DNA from: Nitrospirota bacterium
GTDB taxonomy: Bacteria > Nitrospirota > Thermodesulfovibrionia > SZUA-242
Assembly (NCBI GenBank): GCA_027021335.1
Contig: JALUUO010000062.1
Span: 1-41,045 of the forward strand
Reading direction: 5' to 3'
Length of the DNA: 41,045 bases
Shown here piece after piece: positions 18,585-27,424 of the stretch. Position 1 is the first letter of the stretch; every line of letters starts with the position of its first letter. The notes below the pieces were generated by a model that was not told the origin of the DNA, made no database searches, and was given only the letters and a program-made list of their open reading frames with translations. The translations under genes and the position numbers were made by a program.

Positions 18585-20561
18585 TTAGATAGCCGCATCA
18601 GTGATAAGTTGAACATAATCTTTCTTGAAAGTATTCCACTCACCCTTTTCGACATCGTACTTAGAGTTAACAAAACACTTCCAGTTTTCCTCGTCAACAA
18701 AGTTAAAATCCGACTTGTAGTAGAAACCCGGGTAACGCGTTTCCTTTCTGAAATAGATATGTCTGAGATGAGCTTCCACTGTCCAGAGCCGGTGATAGTT
18801 TTCCCAAGCCCTCAGAAGCTCATGCAAGTCGCCTGCAGCCATCTTTTTGGCATCTTCGTGAAGCATATTAAAACGCTCCTGGGCAGCCTCAAGCATCTTG
18901 TCCGAAGTCATGTAGTATGTAGAGGTTCCGGCTCCATATTCATCACTAATTTTTATCAACCTGAGCAGAAAACCTTTCGGCTTAATGAAGTTTGAATTAA
19001 CATCACGATGCGTGGACTTATCCTTGAACTCATGCCAAGTCTTAACCGGACCGTAAACTATATCCACAAGCTCTTGCGAAGTTTCCTTAATTGTCGGAGT
19101 AAAGTCCTTATGATTCAAGTAGTACTTTACCATCTGCTTGGCAGCAATTCTTCCCTCAGCATGTGAACCGGAGGAGAATTTATGCCCTGAAGCCCCAACA
19201 CCGTCGGCTGCAGTAAAGAGTCCGTTAACCGTAGTCATCTGTTTATAAGCCACACCGGCTTCATCACGGACCTTGTATGAGTCCGGCACCCAATCTTCAT
19301 CAGGGCCGCCAACCCAGATACCGCAACAACCAGAATGAGAACCAAGAAGATAAGGCTCGGTAGGCATAAGCTCGGAACCGACCTTCTCAGGCTCAACATT
19401 CATGCCTGCCCAAAGACCGGCTTGACCAACCGACATATCAAGAAAATCTTCCCATGCCTCGGCCTCCAAATGCTTGACTTCCTTAGGGGTCATGTCTTTA
19501 GCCAGGTTCTGAAGAGCAGTTGCAGTATCCATATAGATAGGACCACGACCTTCCTTCATCTCTTTAAGCATCAGATGGTTACGCAGGCAACTGGCAGGAA
19601 CCTTTGCAAGCCCGTATGGCGGGTAGTCACCAAGCATCTCCTTGTTTGTAGCCATATAGTTTTCACCAAGGTTGTTTGTAGCCTTGGCCTTAAAGAGCAA
19701 GAACCAGGCACCAACCGGACCATATCCATCCTTAAACCTGGCCGGCACAAACCTGTTTTCCATCATTGTAAGTTCAGCGCCAACCTCGGCACAGAGAGAG
19801 TACGTAGAACCGGCGTTCCATACAGGATACCAGCAACGACCCATGCCTTCACCAGTTGCACGCGGACGAAATACGTTAACAGCGCCGCCGCAACCAACCA
19901 TCATTGTTTTAGTTTTAATTATGTAAACCTTGTTTTCACGAAGGCTGAAACCAACAGCACCAGCTATTGTGTTTGGTTTATTGGCATCAAGCAGAAGCTT
20001 AACAATAAAGCAACGCTCAATAATATTATCAGTGCCAATAGCTGCCTTTGCAGCCTCAGCAACAATGCGCTTGTAAGACTCACCATTGATCATAATCTGC
20101 CAACGGCCTGAACGAACACACTTGCCTCCATCCTTAAGAGGCGGCAACCCTTTGGAACCGTCATGGCTCTTGCCATCGTCACCAGTCTTCCAGATCGGCA
20201 GCCCCCATTCCTCGAACAAGTGTACACTGTTATCAACGTGGCGGCCAACGTCAAAGATAAGATCTTCACGAACAATACCCATAAGATCGTTCCGAATCAT
20301 CCTGACGTAATCCTCCGGACTATTTTCACCAAGATACGTGTTAATTGCCGACAGACCCTGGGCAACAGCGCCTGAACGCTCTAGAGCAGCTTTATCCACA
20401 AGCAGAATCTTGGTATCCTCAGGAGCCCACTTTTTGATCTCGTAAGCGGCTCCACAAGCACTCATACCACCGCCGACAATAAGAATATCGACTTCTTTCT
20501 CAACAACTTCCGGGTCCAGAGTAGCCGGAAGCTCACCAATTGGTTTGTTAGGTAATGCCAT
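18585..20561 (-). CDS. aprA: adenylylsulfate reductase alpha subunit
   Basis: A 658-residue FAD subunit that reduces APS to sulfite and AMP, the second step of dissimilatory sulfate reduction. It has the FAD motif DILIVGGGMSACGAAYEI near residue 25, the characteristic YxxxGxNSxxDY-like region (INTYLGENSPEDYV), and the conserved GGAVNVFRPRATGEGMGRCWYP stretch seen as GCGGAVNVFRPR and GMGRCWYP. The C-terminal helical domain is intact, and length is normal. The start is the ATG at 20561, eight bases after AAGGAGG; an in-frame upstream ATG at 20591 lacks support. It follows aprB by 91 bases. Confidence 0.98.
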   Translation of the reverse strand: MALPNKPIGELPATLDPEVVEKEVDILIVGGGMSACGAAYEIKKWAPEDTKILLVDKAALERSGAVAQGLSAINTYLGENSPEDYVRMIRNDLMGIVREDLIFDVGRHVDNSVHLFEEWGLPIWKTGDDGKSHDGSKGLPPLKDGGKCVRSGRWQIMINGESYKRIVAEAAKAAIGTDNIIERCFIVKLLLDANKPNTIAGAVGFSLRENKVYIIKTKTMMVGCGGAVNVFRPRATGEGMGRCWYPVWNAGSTYSLCAEVGAELTMMENRFVPARFKDGYGPVGAWFLLFKAKATNNLGENYMATNKEMLGDYPPYGLAKVPASCLRNHLMLKEMKEGRGPIYMDTATALQNLAKDMTPKEVKHLEAEAWEDFLDMSVGQAGLWAGMNVEPEKVGSELMPTEPYLLGSHSGCCGIWVGGPDEDWVPDSYKVRDEAGVAYKQMTTVNGLFTAADGVGASGHKFSSGSHAEGRIAAKQMVKYYLNHKDFTPTIKETSQELVDIVYGPVKTWHEFKDKSTHRDVNSNFIKPKGFLLRLIKISDEYGAGTSTYYMTSDKMLEAAQERFNMLHEDAKKMAAGDLHELLRAWENYHRLWTVEAHLRHIYFRKETRYPGFYYKSDFNFVDEENWKCFVNSKYDVEKGEWNTFKKDYVQLITDAAI

Positions 20562-20652
20562 TCTTATATCCTCCTTAATTTTATCCTTCAAATATTAGCT
20601 AATTTAAGATTGAAACACTTTAAGTCACCTGTTTATACAGGTTCCTCATGTT

Positions 20653-21087
20653 TTACTTCACCATCTGAGCAGGATCAGGAGTAGGAACGCTTTCCTCATT
20701 ATAAAGACAGTTATCGTTCAGATCAGAACCCTTTGCTTCGTTTTGCGGATTAATAGAACCTTCAGGCGTGGTTCTAATAGGGAATTTAAAACGCTTTAAG
20801 TTTCCGTTACGGAAACGGATAGTCCACATAATAGAGTCTGAACTCATAAGTGGAGCAACAAGGCCTCCCAGGGGAACAATATCCGAATAAGCGCGAACTT
20901 CGATAGCGCCCTGCGGACATATCTTAACGCATGAATAGCACTCCCAACAGGCATCAGGCTCCTGGTTGTAGGCCTTCATCTCGTCACTGTTTAAGACCAT
21001 AAGATCGTTCGGGCAGATGTACATACAGGCTGTCTTTTCACCGCCCTTGCAGCCGTCACACTTGCTAGGGTCAACAAAACTAGGCAT
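20653..21087 (-). CDS. aprB: adenylylsulfate reductase beta subunit
   Basis: A 144-residue iron-sulfur subunit that passes electrons to the FAD of AprA. It begins MPSFVDPSKCDGCKGG and carries two 4Fe-4S motifs: C-x2-C-x8-C-x3-C (CDGCKGG...CMYICP) and CWECYSCVKICP. The ~60-residue C-terminal tail that wraps around AprA in the known structures is present (ending TPDPAQMVK). It precedes aprA, as in other sulfate reducers. GGAGAG lies before the start. The 113-base gap to sat leaves room for a separate promoter. Confidence 0.97.
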   Translation of the reverse strand: MPSFVDPSKCDGCKGGEKTACMYICPNDLMVLNSDEMKAYNQEPDACWECYSCVKICPQGAIEVRAYSDIVPLGGLVAPLMSSDSIMWTIRFRNGNLKRFKFPIRTTPEGSINPQNEAKGSDLNDNCLYNEESVPTPDPAQMVK

Positions 21088-21200
21088 AATTTTCTCTCCT
21101 TTTTTTTCTTAAGATAGTCCGGCCCAGCGTTTTATGCTACGCCAATGGTTGATGTTTTATTTAAATACAAACTTCTAAATCTCAAACAACTATATATGGA

Positions 21201-22412
21201 TTAACCCGTAGCCGCCTTATGCAGTTTCACCTCAACCTTCTCAGTGAGCCCTGCATAGTACTCCCGGAGTATGGTCAATACTTCGGGACGGCTGAAGTGA
21301 TCAGGGACCTCATCACCTTCGGAAAGCATCTTTCTAAGCTTGGTTCCGGATAGAAGCATGCGATCCTCTTTGCCATGAGGACATGTACGCATTGAGGCCA
21401 TGCCATCACACTTTGTACAATAGAAGGTCCAATCTATCTTCAAAGGCTGGGTCTCCATAGCATCACGGGGAATTTCATCAAATATTTTATGCGCGTCAAA
21501 CGGGCCATAGTAGTCGCCAACACCTGCATGGTCACGCCCGACAATAAGATGGCTGCAACCGTAGTTCTGCCTAAAAAGAGCATGAAGCAACGCCTCACGT
21601 GGCCCGGCATAACGCATATCCAGGGGATAACCGGCCTGAATAGCCGTATCTTTTACAAAGTACTGGTCTAAAAGAGTGTTGATTGCTCTTGAGCGGACAT
21701 CCGCAGGGATATCACCAGGCTTAAGTTTTCCAAGGAGTTGGTGAATAAGAACGCCATCACATGTTTCGATAGCGATTTTTGCGAGGTACTCGTGAGACCG
21801 GTGCATAGGATTACGGGTCTGAAATGCCGCAACTTTTGACCAGCCCTTGTCTTCAAAAATCTTTCGGGTTTCAAAAGGCGTGAGATAAACGCCCGGGTAT
21901 TCATCCGGGAATGAACCCTGGCTTAAAACTTTGACCGGACCAGCCAAGTTGACATCTCCCTGCTCCATCACCTTGGCAACACCGGGATGCTCCATATCCG
22001 TGGTTTTGAAAACCTGCTCACATTCATGCGCCTTGTCGTAGGTGTACTTTTCAGTCACCTTCATCGTGGCCATAATCTCACCGGACTCTTCATCAACAAG
22101 GGCTACTTCCTCACCATCTTTTATGCTGTCGGCCTGGCCGGAGGTTGTAGAAAGTGTGATAGGAATCGGCCAGAAGGTACCATCTGTCATCTGGTAATTG
22201 TCACAGACCCCTTGCCAGTCTGCCTTACCCATAAAACCGTCAAGCGGAGTAAAACCGCCTATACCCAGCATTATGAGGTCACCTGTCTCCCGCGAAGTAA
22301 TCCTGACCTGCGTGAGAGACTTTGCCTTCTCCTTTTCAGACACTAAAGCTTCACCTTCAAGAAGAAGCGGTTTCAGCTTTTTTTCTTTTCCATGCGGATT
22401 AACTAATGACAT
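21201..22412 (-). CDS. sat: sulfate adenylyltransferase (ATP sulfurylase)
   Basis: A 403-residue enzyme that activates sulfate with ATP to give APS and pyrophosphate, the entry step of sulfate reduction. The catalytic [13 protein letters not shown] motif (QxRNPxHRxHE) and the [17 protein letters not shown] motif are present, with a CxxC...C...H zinc-type cluster ([17 protein letters not shown]) near residue 315, as in homomeric prokaryotic Sat. Length fits the single-domain bacterial form with no APS kinase fusion. GGAGGG precedes the ATG. It is the first gene of the sulfate block, with a candidate promoter about 200 bases upstream. Confidence 0.98.
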   Translation of the reverse strand: MSLVNPHGKEKKLKPLLLEGEALVSEKEKAKSLTQVRITSRETGDLIMLGIGGFTPLDGFMGKADWQGVCDNYQMTDGTFWPIPITLSTTSGQADSIKDGEEVALVDEESGEIMATMKVTEKYTYDKAHECEQVFKTTDMEHPGVAKVMEQGDVNLAGPVKVLSQGSFPDEYPGVYLTPFETRKIFEDKGWSKVAAFQTRNPMHRSHEYLAKIAIETCDGVLIHQLLGKLKPGDIPADVRSRAINTLLDQYFVKDTAIQAGYPLDMRYAGPREALLHALFRQNYGCSHLIVGRDHAGVGDYYGPFDAHKIFDEIPRDAMETQPLKIDWTFYCTKCDGMASMRTCPHGKEDRMLLSGTKLRKMLSEGDEVPDHFSRPEVLTILREYYAGLTEKVEVKLHKAATG

Positions 22413-22607
22413 ATTTTAAATTCCCTCCTGCAAAAATTGAGCTGTTTCTTAGACTTAAACTCGGAATATCAAAAAAGACCCGTTCAACACAAAAACAAAA
22501 CCGTAGACAATGAGTTGATGTAGAGCCCAAAATTACGACAATTATTGTTGCCAAAAGGGCACTTTTATTACAAGTTAATTATTAAAATTCACCTATAAAG
22601 TTTCCTT

Positions 22608-22636
22608 ATATTATCTGTAAAAAGCAATACTTACAA
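22608..22636 (-). promoter_or_regulatory. candidate sigma-70 promoter of sat
   Basis: On the minus strand TTGTAA (22636-22631) and TAATAT (22613-22608) are separated by 17 bases, a good match to -35/-10 spacing. A long leader of about 190 bases would follow. The rest of the 22413-22711 gap is AT-rich and holds a small palindrome, ACAATTATTGT (22538-22548), in the putative leader. No riboswitch was recognised. Confidence 0.4.
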
Positions 22637-22711
22637 GGAGTTTAAGGAACTATCTAGATTGCGGGCGAAACTGACATCACTGATTTACTACCTGGTTTAC
22701 ATGCGTTTGAA

Positions 22712-23890
22712 TCAATGACACTCAGACGAAACCATGTCCAGTTCAGCAAGGGAATTTCTAGATGCCCTAAAAGTCCCTATAATCGCTTTTTTGGGACATT
22801 TAACAACACAAATTCCACAGCCGATGCATCTCGATTCATCAATTTTGTGTTTCTCTTTAATAACACCGGAAGCAGCGTCAACAGGACAGACTTTAGAACA
22901 GATGGTACACCCGTTACATTTATCTGTAATATAAGCTACTTCACGCTCTGGCATATAGTCGTATATCGCTTTAGTCGGACATTTCGAAACACAAAGACCG
23001 CAAGACTGACATTTATCAAAGTCTATACGCGCAAGATAGTTATCCAGAGTAATCGCCTCATATGGACATGTCTTTACACATGTTCCACAGGCAATACATC
23101 CCACCTTGCAGACTTTTCGAACAATAGGCCCCTTGTCTTTCGAATGACAGCTTATAACAACCGGACCGTCTACAGGTCCAAGTTCCAGAACCATCTTGGG
23201 ACATGTGCTCACACATTTACCACAAGCCGTACATTTCTCAGGGTTAATTACAGGAAGGCCGTCAGCACTCATATCTATGGCATTAAAGGGACAAGCCCTT
23301 TCGCAGGAGCCATAACCAAGGCAACCATAAATACAAGACTTATCTCCACCGGCAGCTATTACTGCAGCACGACAGTCCATAACACCTTCATACTTGAACT
23401 TTTTTAAGGACCTGGATGTCCCGCCCTGACAGTAAAGTCTTGCAATCTTTGGATCCGACTTCTCCGCCACCTTACCGGTAATTTGCGCAACGGCTTCAGC
23501 ACACTTATTCCCACCAGGAGTACAGAGATTAACCGCAACATTCGGATCAGTCACCACAGCCTCGGCATAAGCGGCACAGCCGGCATAGCCGCAGGCCCCG
23601 CAATGAGCATTGGCAAGGACTTCCTTAACCTGATCTATTCTCGGATCCATTTTCACCGCAAATTTCTTCGCGGTAACCGCAAGCCCCAGACCAAATATAG
23701 CCGCCACACCAGCCACAAAGGCGAGAGTAAACTTCAACAGGTGCATAAGTTCGACCGACTCTTTCGCCTCAATACCTCCGCCTACACCCACTAAAGGAAG
23801 AGGCATAACGTCTATTATACGCCCAATTTCCAACCACCCTCCAAGCGGCTGTGCCATATCCATAATTAAATTTATTATATTGTTGTCCAT
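22712..23890 (-). CDS. rnfB: Rnf complex subunit B, polyferredoxin form
   Basis: A 392-residue subunit of the Rnf ferredoxin:NAD+ oxidoreductase. A membrane helix near residues 50-72 is followed by the RnfB Fe-S domain (HCGACGYAGCAAYAEAV, then C-terminal Cys ligands). Six further cysteine clusters follow: CIYGCLGYGSCERACP, CTACGKCVSTCP, CIACGTCVKTCP, CQSCGLCVSKCP, CNGCTICSKVCP and CIGCGICVVKCP. This is more than the two 4Fe-4S motifs of the short gammaproteobacterial form but is seen in some anaerobes. It lies ten bases after rnfA. No rnfCDGE genes are in the window, so it either works with subunits encoded elsewhere or is a second partial set. Confidence 0.93.
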   Translation of the reverse strand: MDNNIINLIMDMAQPLGGWLEIGRIIDVMPLPLVGVGGGIEAKESVELMHLLKFTLAFVAGVAAIFGLGLAVTAKKFAVKMDPRIDQVKEVLANAHCGACGYAGCAAYAEAVVTDPNVAVNLCTPGGNKCAEAVAQITGKVAEKSDPKIARLYCQGGTSRSLKKFKYEGVMDCRAAVIAAGGDKSCIYGCLGYGSCERACPFNAIDMSADGLPVINPEKCTACGKCVSTCPKMVLELGPVDGPVVISCHSKDKGPIVRKVCKVGCIACGTCVKTCPYEAITLDNYLARIDFDKCQSCGLCVSKCPTKAIYDYMPEREVAYITDKCNGCTICSKVCPVDAASGVIKEKHKIDESRCIGCGICVVKCPKKAIIGTFRASRNSLAELDMVSSECH

Positions 23891-23900
23891 AAGTTTTAAA

Positions 23901-24488
23901 CTAAAGAGTAATCAGCCCGGCAAACCCTGTAAAGGCCAAGGCTATAAGACCCGTGGTTACAAAAGCAATCGGCATCCCCTTAAACGGCTCTGGAACATTC
24001 GCCAGTTCCAATTTCTCTCTGATGCTGGCCATTATTATCAATGCCAAAGCAAAGCCGACCCCGGAACCGAACCCAAAAAACAGGCTTTCTATAAAACTGT
24101 ACCCCTCACCGGCATTAATAAGAGGAACAGCGATTATGATACAGTTTGTAGCGATAAGCGCAAGGTAGACACCCAGTTTATAATAAAGAGCCGGAGAAAC
24201 CTTTCGAACAATAGAATCCGAAGCCTGCACTAAAGCCGCAACCACACCGATAAAAATCACGATCTTAAGAAAAGTAATATCAAACGGCAGCATAACATAG
24301 TTAAAAATGAGCCAACTAAAAGCCGCACTAACCACCATCACAGCTATGAACGTGATGCTCATACCTACTGCTGTCTCCATTTTCTTTGAGACACCGAAAA
24401 AAATACATAGCCCTAAAAACCTGGTGAACACAAAATTATTGATAAGTGATGCAGCTATAACAAGCTCAAACAACCTGCCAAATTCCAT
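23901..24488 (-). CDS. rnfA: Rnf complex subunit A
   Basis: A 195-residue integral membrane subunit with six predicted helices. It shows the RnfA/RnfE family wording NNFVFTRFLGLCIFFGVSKK near the start and SFFxGFGSGVGFALALIIMASIREKLE-like sequence near the end (residues ~140-165). From the known complex, RnfA and RnfE pack head-to-tail around a shared membrane iron-sulfur centre. I start at the ATG at 24488, six bases after GGAG; an ATG two codons earlier abuts that site. It begins an rnfAB pair upstream of sat. In most operons rnfCDGE precede rnfAB, but here the upstream neighbour is unrelated. Confidence 0.93.
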   Translation of the reverse strand: MEFGRLFELVIAASLINNFVFTRFLGLCIFFGVSKKMETAVGMSITFIAVMVVSAAFSWLIFNYVMLPFDITFLKIVIFIGVVAALVQASDSIVRKVSPALYYKLGVYLALIATNCIIIAVPLINAGEGYSFIESLFFGFGSGVGFALALIIMASIREKLELANVPEPFKGMPIAFVTTGLIALAFTGFAGLITL

Positions 24489-24587
24489 GATCATCTCCTA
24501 ATTCTTGTATGCGCGAATGTAACACCCACCCATATATCAATCATGTCTTAAATGTACCGGCAAAAGACCCTATTTGATAAAAAGACC

Positions 24588-24614
24588 AACTACTTTAACC
24601 TAATCGAAGTAGTT
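24588..24614 (-). terminator. hairpin with T-rich tail between the rhodanese/MBL gene and rnfA
   Basis: AACTACTT (24588-24595) and AAGTAGTT (24607-24614) form a perfect eight-pair stem around 11 bases. On the minus strand GGTCTTTTT follows after four bases. It lies 57 bases after the stop of the rhodanese/MBL gene and about 100 bases before rnfA, fitting a weak intrinsic terminator. Confidence 0.5.
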
Positions 24615-24670
24615 TCTTCAATAGACTTTCAACAGCGCCCGTTTAAACATTCAGTTATTTTATAATTTTG

Positions 24671-25804
24671 CTACAAGTCTGCTTTTGCCATACCGCACAG
24701 GTTCTTGCCTATCTCCAGCTCCTTCATTCTGTCCTCTGCCGCGTTAAGCAGACCTAGATTGACTTTACGTATGTCCTGGTAACGTTCAGGGTTTATCGGC
24801 AGGCTGTTCTTGACCAGGTCTTTAAACTTTTCCTTATCAGGCAAGCGAAACAAGTCCAGGTTTCTTCGTGAGTTTCCCAGCGTGGTACATACGGCTCCGG
24901 ACTCATCCTCATCAAAAAGCGGTACTGCGTGAGAGGGGAAAATCAAAACACCGTCATCCAGCGCGGCATACCTCTCAAACAGAGTATTGTAAAGCATCAG
25001 GCTCCATGCATCAGCTTTCCCCCCCAGATCCGGACGCCCTATAGCCGACTTCATGATTGTGTCTCCAGTAAACAGAATTTTTTCGTCCAACAAAAAAGAG
25101 GTGCTCCCCGGCGTGTGGCCCGGCGAATCTATAACTTTAAGAGAATGCTCACCCAATTTGAATATACCGTCATCATCCTTCATGGGCGTGATCTTATATG
25201 CGGCCCCGTCCGTGTCAGCCGAGTTAATATAATATTCAGCACCTGTAAGTTCAGAAAGCATTCTGCCCCCGGAGATATGGTCGGCATGAATATGAGTATC
25301 GAAAACATGCCTTAGTCTCAGATCATCTTGTTCAAGTATAGAGGTAAAGTTCTCAAGATGACGTGCAGCATCAATTACTACAGCCTCGCCATTTGCAGCG
25401 ATAATATACCCCAAACATCCACGTGCCACCCGGTTGATCTGGTATATAACAGGCTTATCACACACTCTGACGGTTTGATAAAACTCACTCCATGCGTCCA
25501 TTCCACCTTCCAGGCTCTGTGCATAATAACCACGCTCCTGAAGCCACTTGGCTGTATAGCGCGAAGAATCGCCATGGGCACATATAGTAATAATCCGCTT
25601 GTTCTTTGGAAATCTGTCCTGATACTGCTCTTCTTCACCTATAAAGTCCGGCTGCGGAATGTTGAGAGTTTCGATCGCCCGTGGCCCCTCTATTTTCCAA
25701 TTTTCGAATTCGTCCGTGTTACGCAGATCAAAAATAAAATCGATTTCACCGGAGTTCAAAAACCTCTTGAATTCTTCAGGTGAAAGGCTGATACTATCTA
25801 CCAT
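24671..25804 (-). CDS. rhodanese - metallo-beta-lactamase fusion, persulfide dioxygenase-like
   Basis: A 377-residue protein with an N-terminal rhodanese domain (residues ~5-115; active-site loop CAHGDSSR with Cys75) and a metallo-beta-lactamase domain with THIHADH (His171, His173, Asp175, His176), SPGHTPGS, FTGDT and PSH metal ligands. The MBL part resembles ETHE1-type persulfide dioxygenases, which bind a single iron and oxidise glutathione persulfide. In many fusions the MBL domain comes first; here the order is reversed. I infer a role in sulfane-sulfur or persulfide handling, which suits a sulfate reducer, but a hydrolase role cannot be excluded. The ATG is preceded by AAGGAGG. Confidence 0.85.
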   Translation of the reverse strand: MVDSISLSPEEFKRFLNSGEIDFIFDLRNTDEFENWKIEGPRAIETLNIPQPDFIGEEEQYQDRFPKNKRIITICAHGDSSRYTAKWLQERGYYAQSLEGGMDAWSEFYQTVRVCDKPVIYQINRVARGCLGYIIAANGEAVVIDAARHLENFTSILEQDDLRLRHVFDTHIHADHISGGRMLSELTGAEYYINSADTDGAAYKITPMKDDDGIFKLGEHSLKVIDSPGHTPGSTSFLLDEKILFTGDTIMKSAIGRPDLGGKADAWSLMLYNTLFERYAALDDGVLIFPSHAVPLFDEDESGAVCTTLGNSRRNLDLFRLPDKEKFKDLVKNSLPINPERYQDIRKVNLGLLNAAEDRMKELEIGKNLCGMAKADL

Positions 25805-26119
25805 AGATTTTGCCTCCTTGGGTTCTTAAATCTTAAGCCTGTATTAGACCTAACCATTAACTATGAATGAGTGTTTCTTTGAAAAGTTTAAACCAAAAAA
25901 TCAAAGCGATCAAATACATTTCAAAGTGCTTACCAAATTACACACAAGACTTTAACATATTCGGCAAGCTATTGAATTTATTAAATTATTCACAGTAATC
26001 AAGTCATGAATCAAAAACATATTCAATAGTTTTATTGAATAAAATCAAATAGTTATGATATTGTGACCTTTCAAGAAAACACTAAAATTCATATTTAAGC
26101 TAAAAAGGAGAAAAGTAAT
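25805..26119 (+). promoter_or_regulatory. AT-rich intergenic region with repeated TATTGAAT boxes
   Basis: This gap separates two divergent genes. It contains a perfect eight-base inverted repeat, ATTCAATA (26021-26028) with TATTGAAT (26033-26040) around GTTT, and another TATTGAAT at 25970-25977. The paired copy is about 80 bases before the next start and may be an operator. -35/-10 elements could not be placed with confidence. No gene was seen. Confidence 0.35.
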
Positions 26120-26413
26120 ATGTCGTCAAATGTCGAAGATATAACCGTCAACTACGAAGAAGATAACATTCTGATAGTGAAGGAACTAGATAAAGTTATA
26201 CTCTCCAAAGGAGCATGGGCAACAATTATCTTCAGGTTCAAGCAGTGGGACCGTAAAAATGAAAAATATGGCGGAGACTGCTACTCTATTCGCAGATACC
26301 AAAAAAGAAACAATATCTATAGCCAAAAATCAAAATTCAATATTTCCAGTAAAGATCAAGCAATAAAAATTATTGACGCCCTACAGAAATGGACAAAGGA
26401 AGCAGATGCTTAA
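26120..26413 (+). CDS. small protein of unknown function
   Basis: A 97-residue soluble, charged protein starting at an ATG eight bases after AAGGAGA-type sequence. A central segment (AWATIIFRFKQWDRKN...YSIRRYQKR) followed by a Lys/Ser-rich strand and a C-terminal helix (IKIIDALQKW) resembles the strand-helix pattern of small PC4/YdbC-like single-strand nucleic-acid-binding proteins, but I see no decisive motif, so this is only a guess. It is monocistronic: the next feature is the oppositely oriented tRNA-Arg 77 bases downstream. The inverted-repeat boxes upstream suggest regulation. Confidence 0.7.
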   Translation: MSSNVEDITVNYEEDNILIVKELDKVILSKGAWATIIFRFKQWDRKNEKYGGDCYSIRRYQKRNNIYSQKSKFNISSKDQAIKIIDALQKWTKEADA

Positions 26414-26490
26414 CCAGATGGCAAGATCTCTGCATATAGCGTTCAGTACAGTACAATACAAGGCAATTTTAAAGCTCTGTTTTGATTTAA

Positions 26491-26567
26491 TGGCACGCCT
26501 GGAGGGATTCGAACCCCCGACCCGCTGCTTCGAAGGCAGCCGCTCTATCCAGCTGAGCCACAGGCGC
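26491..26567 (-). tRNA. tRNA-Arg (anticodon UCG)
   Basis: On the minus strand the 77-base cloverleaf can be drawn in full. The acceptor stem is GCGCCTG with CAGGCGT (one G-U pair), the D arm GCTCAGCTGGATAGAGC, the anticodon stem GCTGC/GCAGC around the loop CTTCGAA (anticodon TCG), and the T arm GGGGG-TTCGAAT-CCCTC. CCA is encoded at the 3' end (26491-26493). It reads CGA codons and, by wobble rules, perhaps CGG. Confidence 0.97.
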
Positions 26568-26884
26568 TTTACAATTTCCAGGTTCAGTGGTTATTTTAAC
26601 AGAAGCTTAAGAGATAAAGTCTCCTGTTGCCTGTAATCCCGCAGAAACATTGTATTTTTTAGATTCAGAGCCGTAAGCCCCCCCAGGTATCAGCACAAAA
26701 AGCCTGTAAAACATCTTGAGCATTTTGAGCCGGTGGATACGTTAAAGAAGAAACAGTTATCTGTAGAGGGCATGCCTGAAGAGCGTCTTCTTGCATATCG
26801 CACCAAGGGTACATACCGGGGCCTGGATCAAACCCAGCAAAGTAAAAGCTCTAGTGGATATGAAGTTTATCTGTTCTTTGTTTT
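26568..26884 (+). other. intergenic stretch with a possible decayed coding fragment
   Basis: No intact gene is seen. A frame is open on the plus strand from 26637 and reads with a protein-like composition (for example KPVKHLEHFEPVDTLKKKQ and MPEERLLAYRTKGTYRG) until it runs into the oppositely oriented zinc-ribbon gene at 26885. It has no good start or ribosome site and a run of seven C near 26679. It may be a gene remnant, but chance openness cannot be excluded. Confidence 0.25.
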
Positions 26885-27361
26885 TTATTCATCTTCAAGC
26901 AGAAGGATGAGTTCGCAATCCGGGCACTGCTTTGCATCATGGCCAACTGGATGGCCACATGCAGGACATTTCCCTTCGGCGGCAAGTGTTTCGGATTCAC
27001 TGATTTCCGGGTGCATTTCCCTGTAATAGTCCTCTATGCGAATGGCGGCCGCTGCGGCATCTTCTTTCGTGACAATTAGGTGGTGCGTTGTCTCACATGT
27101 GCCGCTGGCACAACCCGTGTCGAGACTGACACGGCAGGAGATACCGCTTTCCAGAAGAACGTGATGCAGCTCCTGTATCCACTCCTTTTCTCCTTCTCTG
27201 ACTATAACCTCTGATGCGTCAGGCAGAGACAGCGATGTCTCTGCACGCTTGTTTTTCTGCTTGATTTGCTCAGGAGACATAAGCTCGACTTCGCAGTCTG
27301 CACACTCTGTCACGCTTGCGAAATACTCTGCACCACATTCCGGACATAGTTTTATCTGCAT
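26885..27361 (-). CDS. double zinc-ribbon protein with DUF2007-like middle
   Basis: A 158-residue protein with two zinc-ribbon knuckle pairs: CPECGAEYF...CADCEVEL at the N-terminus and CPACGHPV...CPDCELILL at the C-terminus. Between them is an ~80-residue segment (VIVREGEKEWIQELHHVLLESGISCRV..., then HHLIVTKEDAAAA) similar in outline to the DUF2007 signal-transducing-protein fold, with two extra Cys in a GCASGTCET loop. Function is unknown; such proteins are usually small metal-stabilised adaptors. It lies upstream of the M23 peptidase 3' end only by strand order and has no clear operon partner. Confidence 0.8.
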   Translation of the reverse strand: MQIKLCPECGAEYFASVTECADCEVELMSPEQIKQKNKRAETSLSLPDASEVIVREGEKEWIQELHHVLLESGISCRVSLDTGCASGTCETTHHLIVTKEDAAAAAIRIEDYYREMHPEISESETLAAEGKCPACGHPVGHDAKQCPDCELILLLEDE

Positions 27362-27424
27362 AGTATTTATATTTAGGACTGTTTAGATCGCCTTAGGTGT
27401 AAGTTATAATGTTTTTTATGCGGT

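Noticed and set aside
19335-20111. 258-codon plus-strand frame opposite aprA
   Set aside because: It lies entirely inside the aprA coding region, with no recognisable domain; it is an antisense shadow.
22715-23407. 230-codon plus-strand frame opposite rnfB
   Set aside because: The minus-strand rnfB has intact iron-sulfur motifs throughout; the opposite frame is rich in Thr, Asn and Ser and looks like a shadow of Cys- and Val-rich codons.
26373-26636. Plus-strand frame of 87 codons across the tRNA-Arg gene
   Set aside because: It is the antisense of the tRNA (the LEGFEPPTRCFEGSR-type wording is a well-known artefact) and has no ribosome site.
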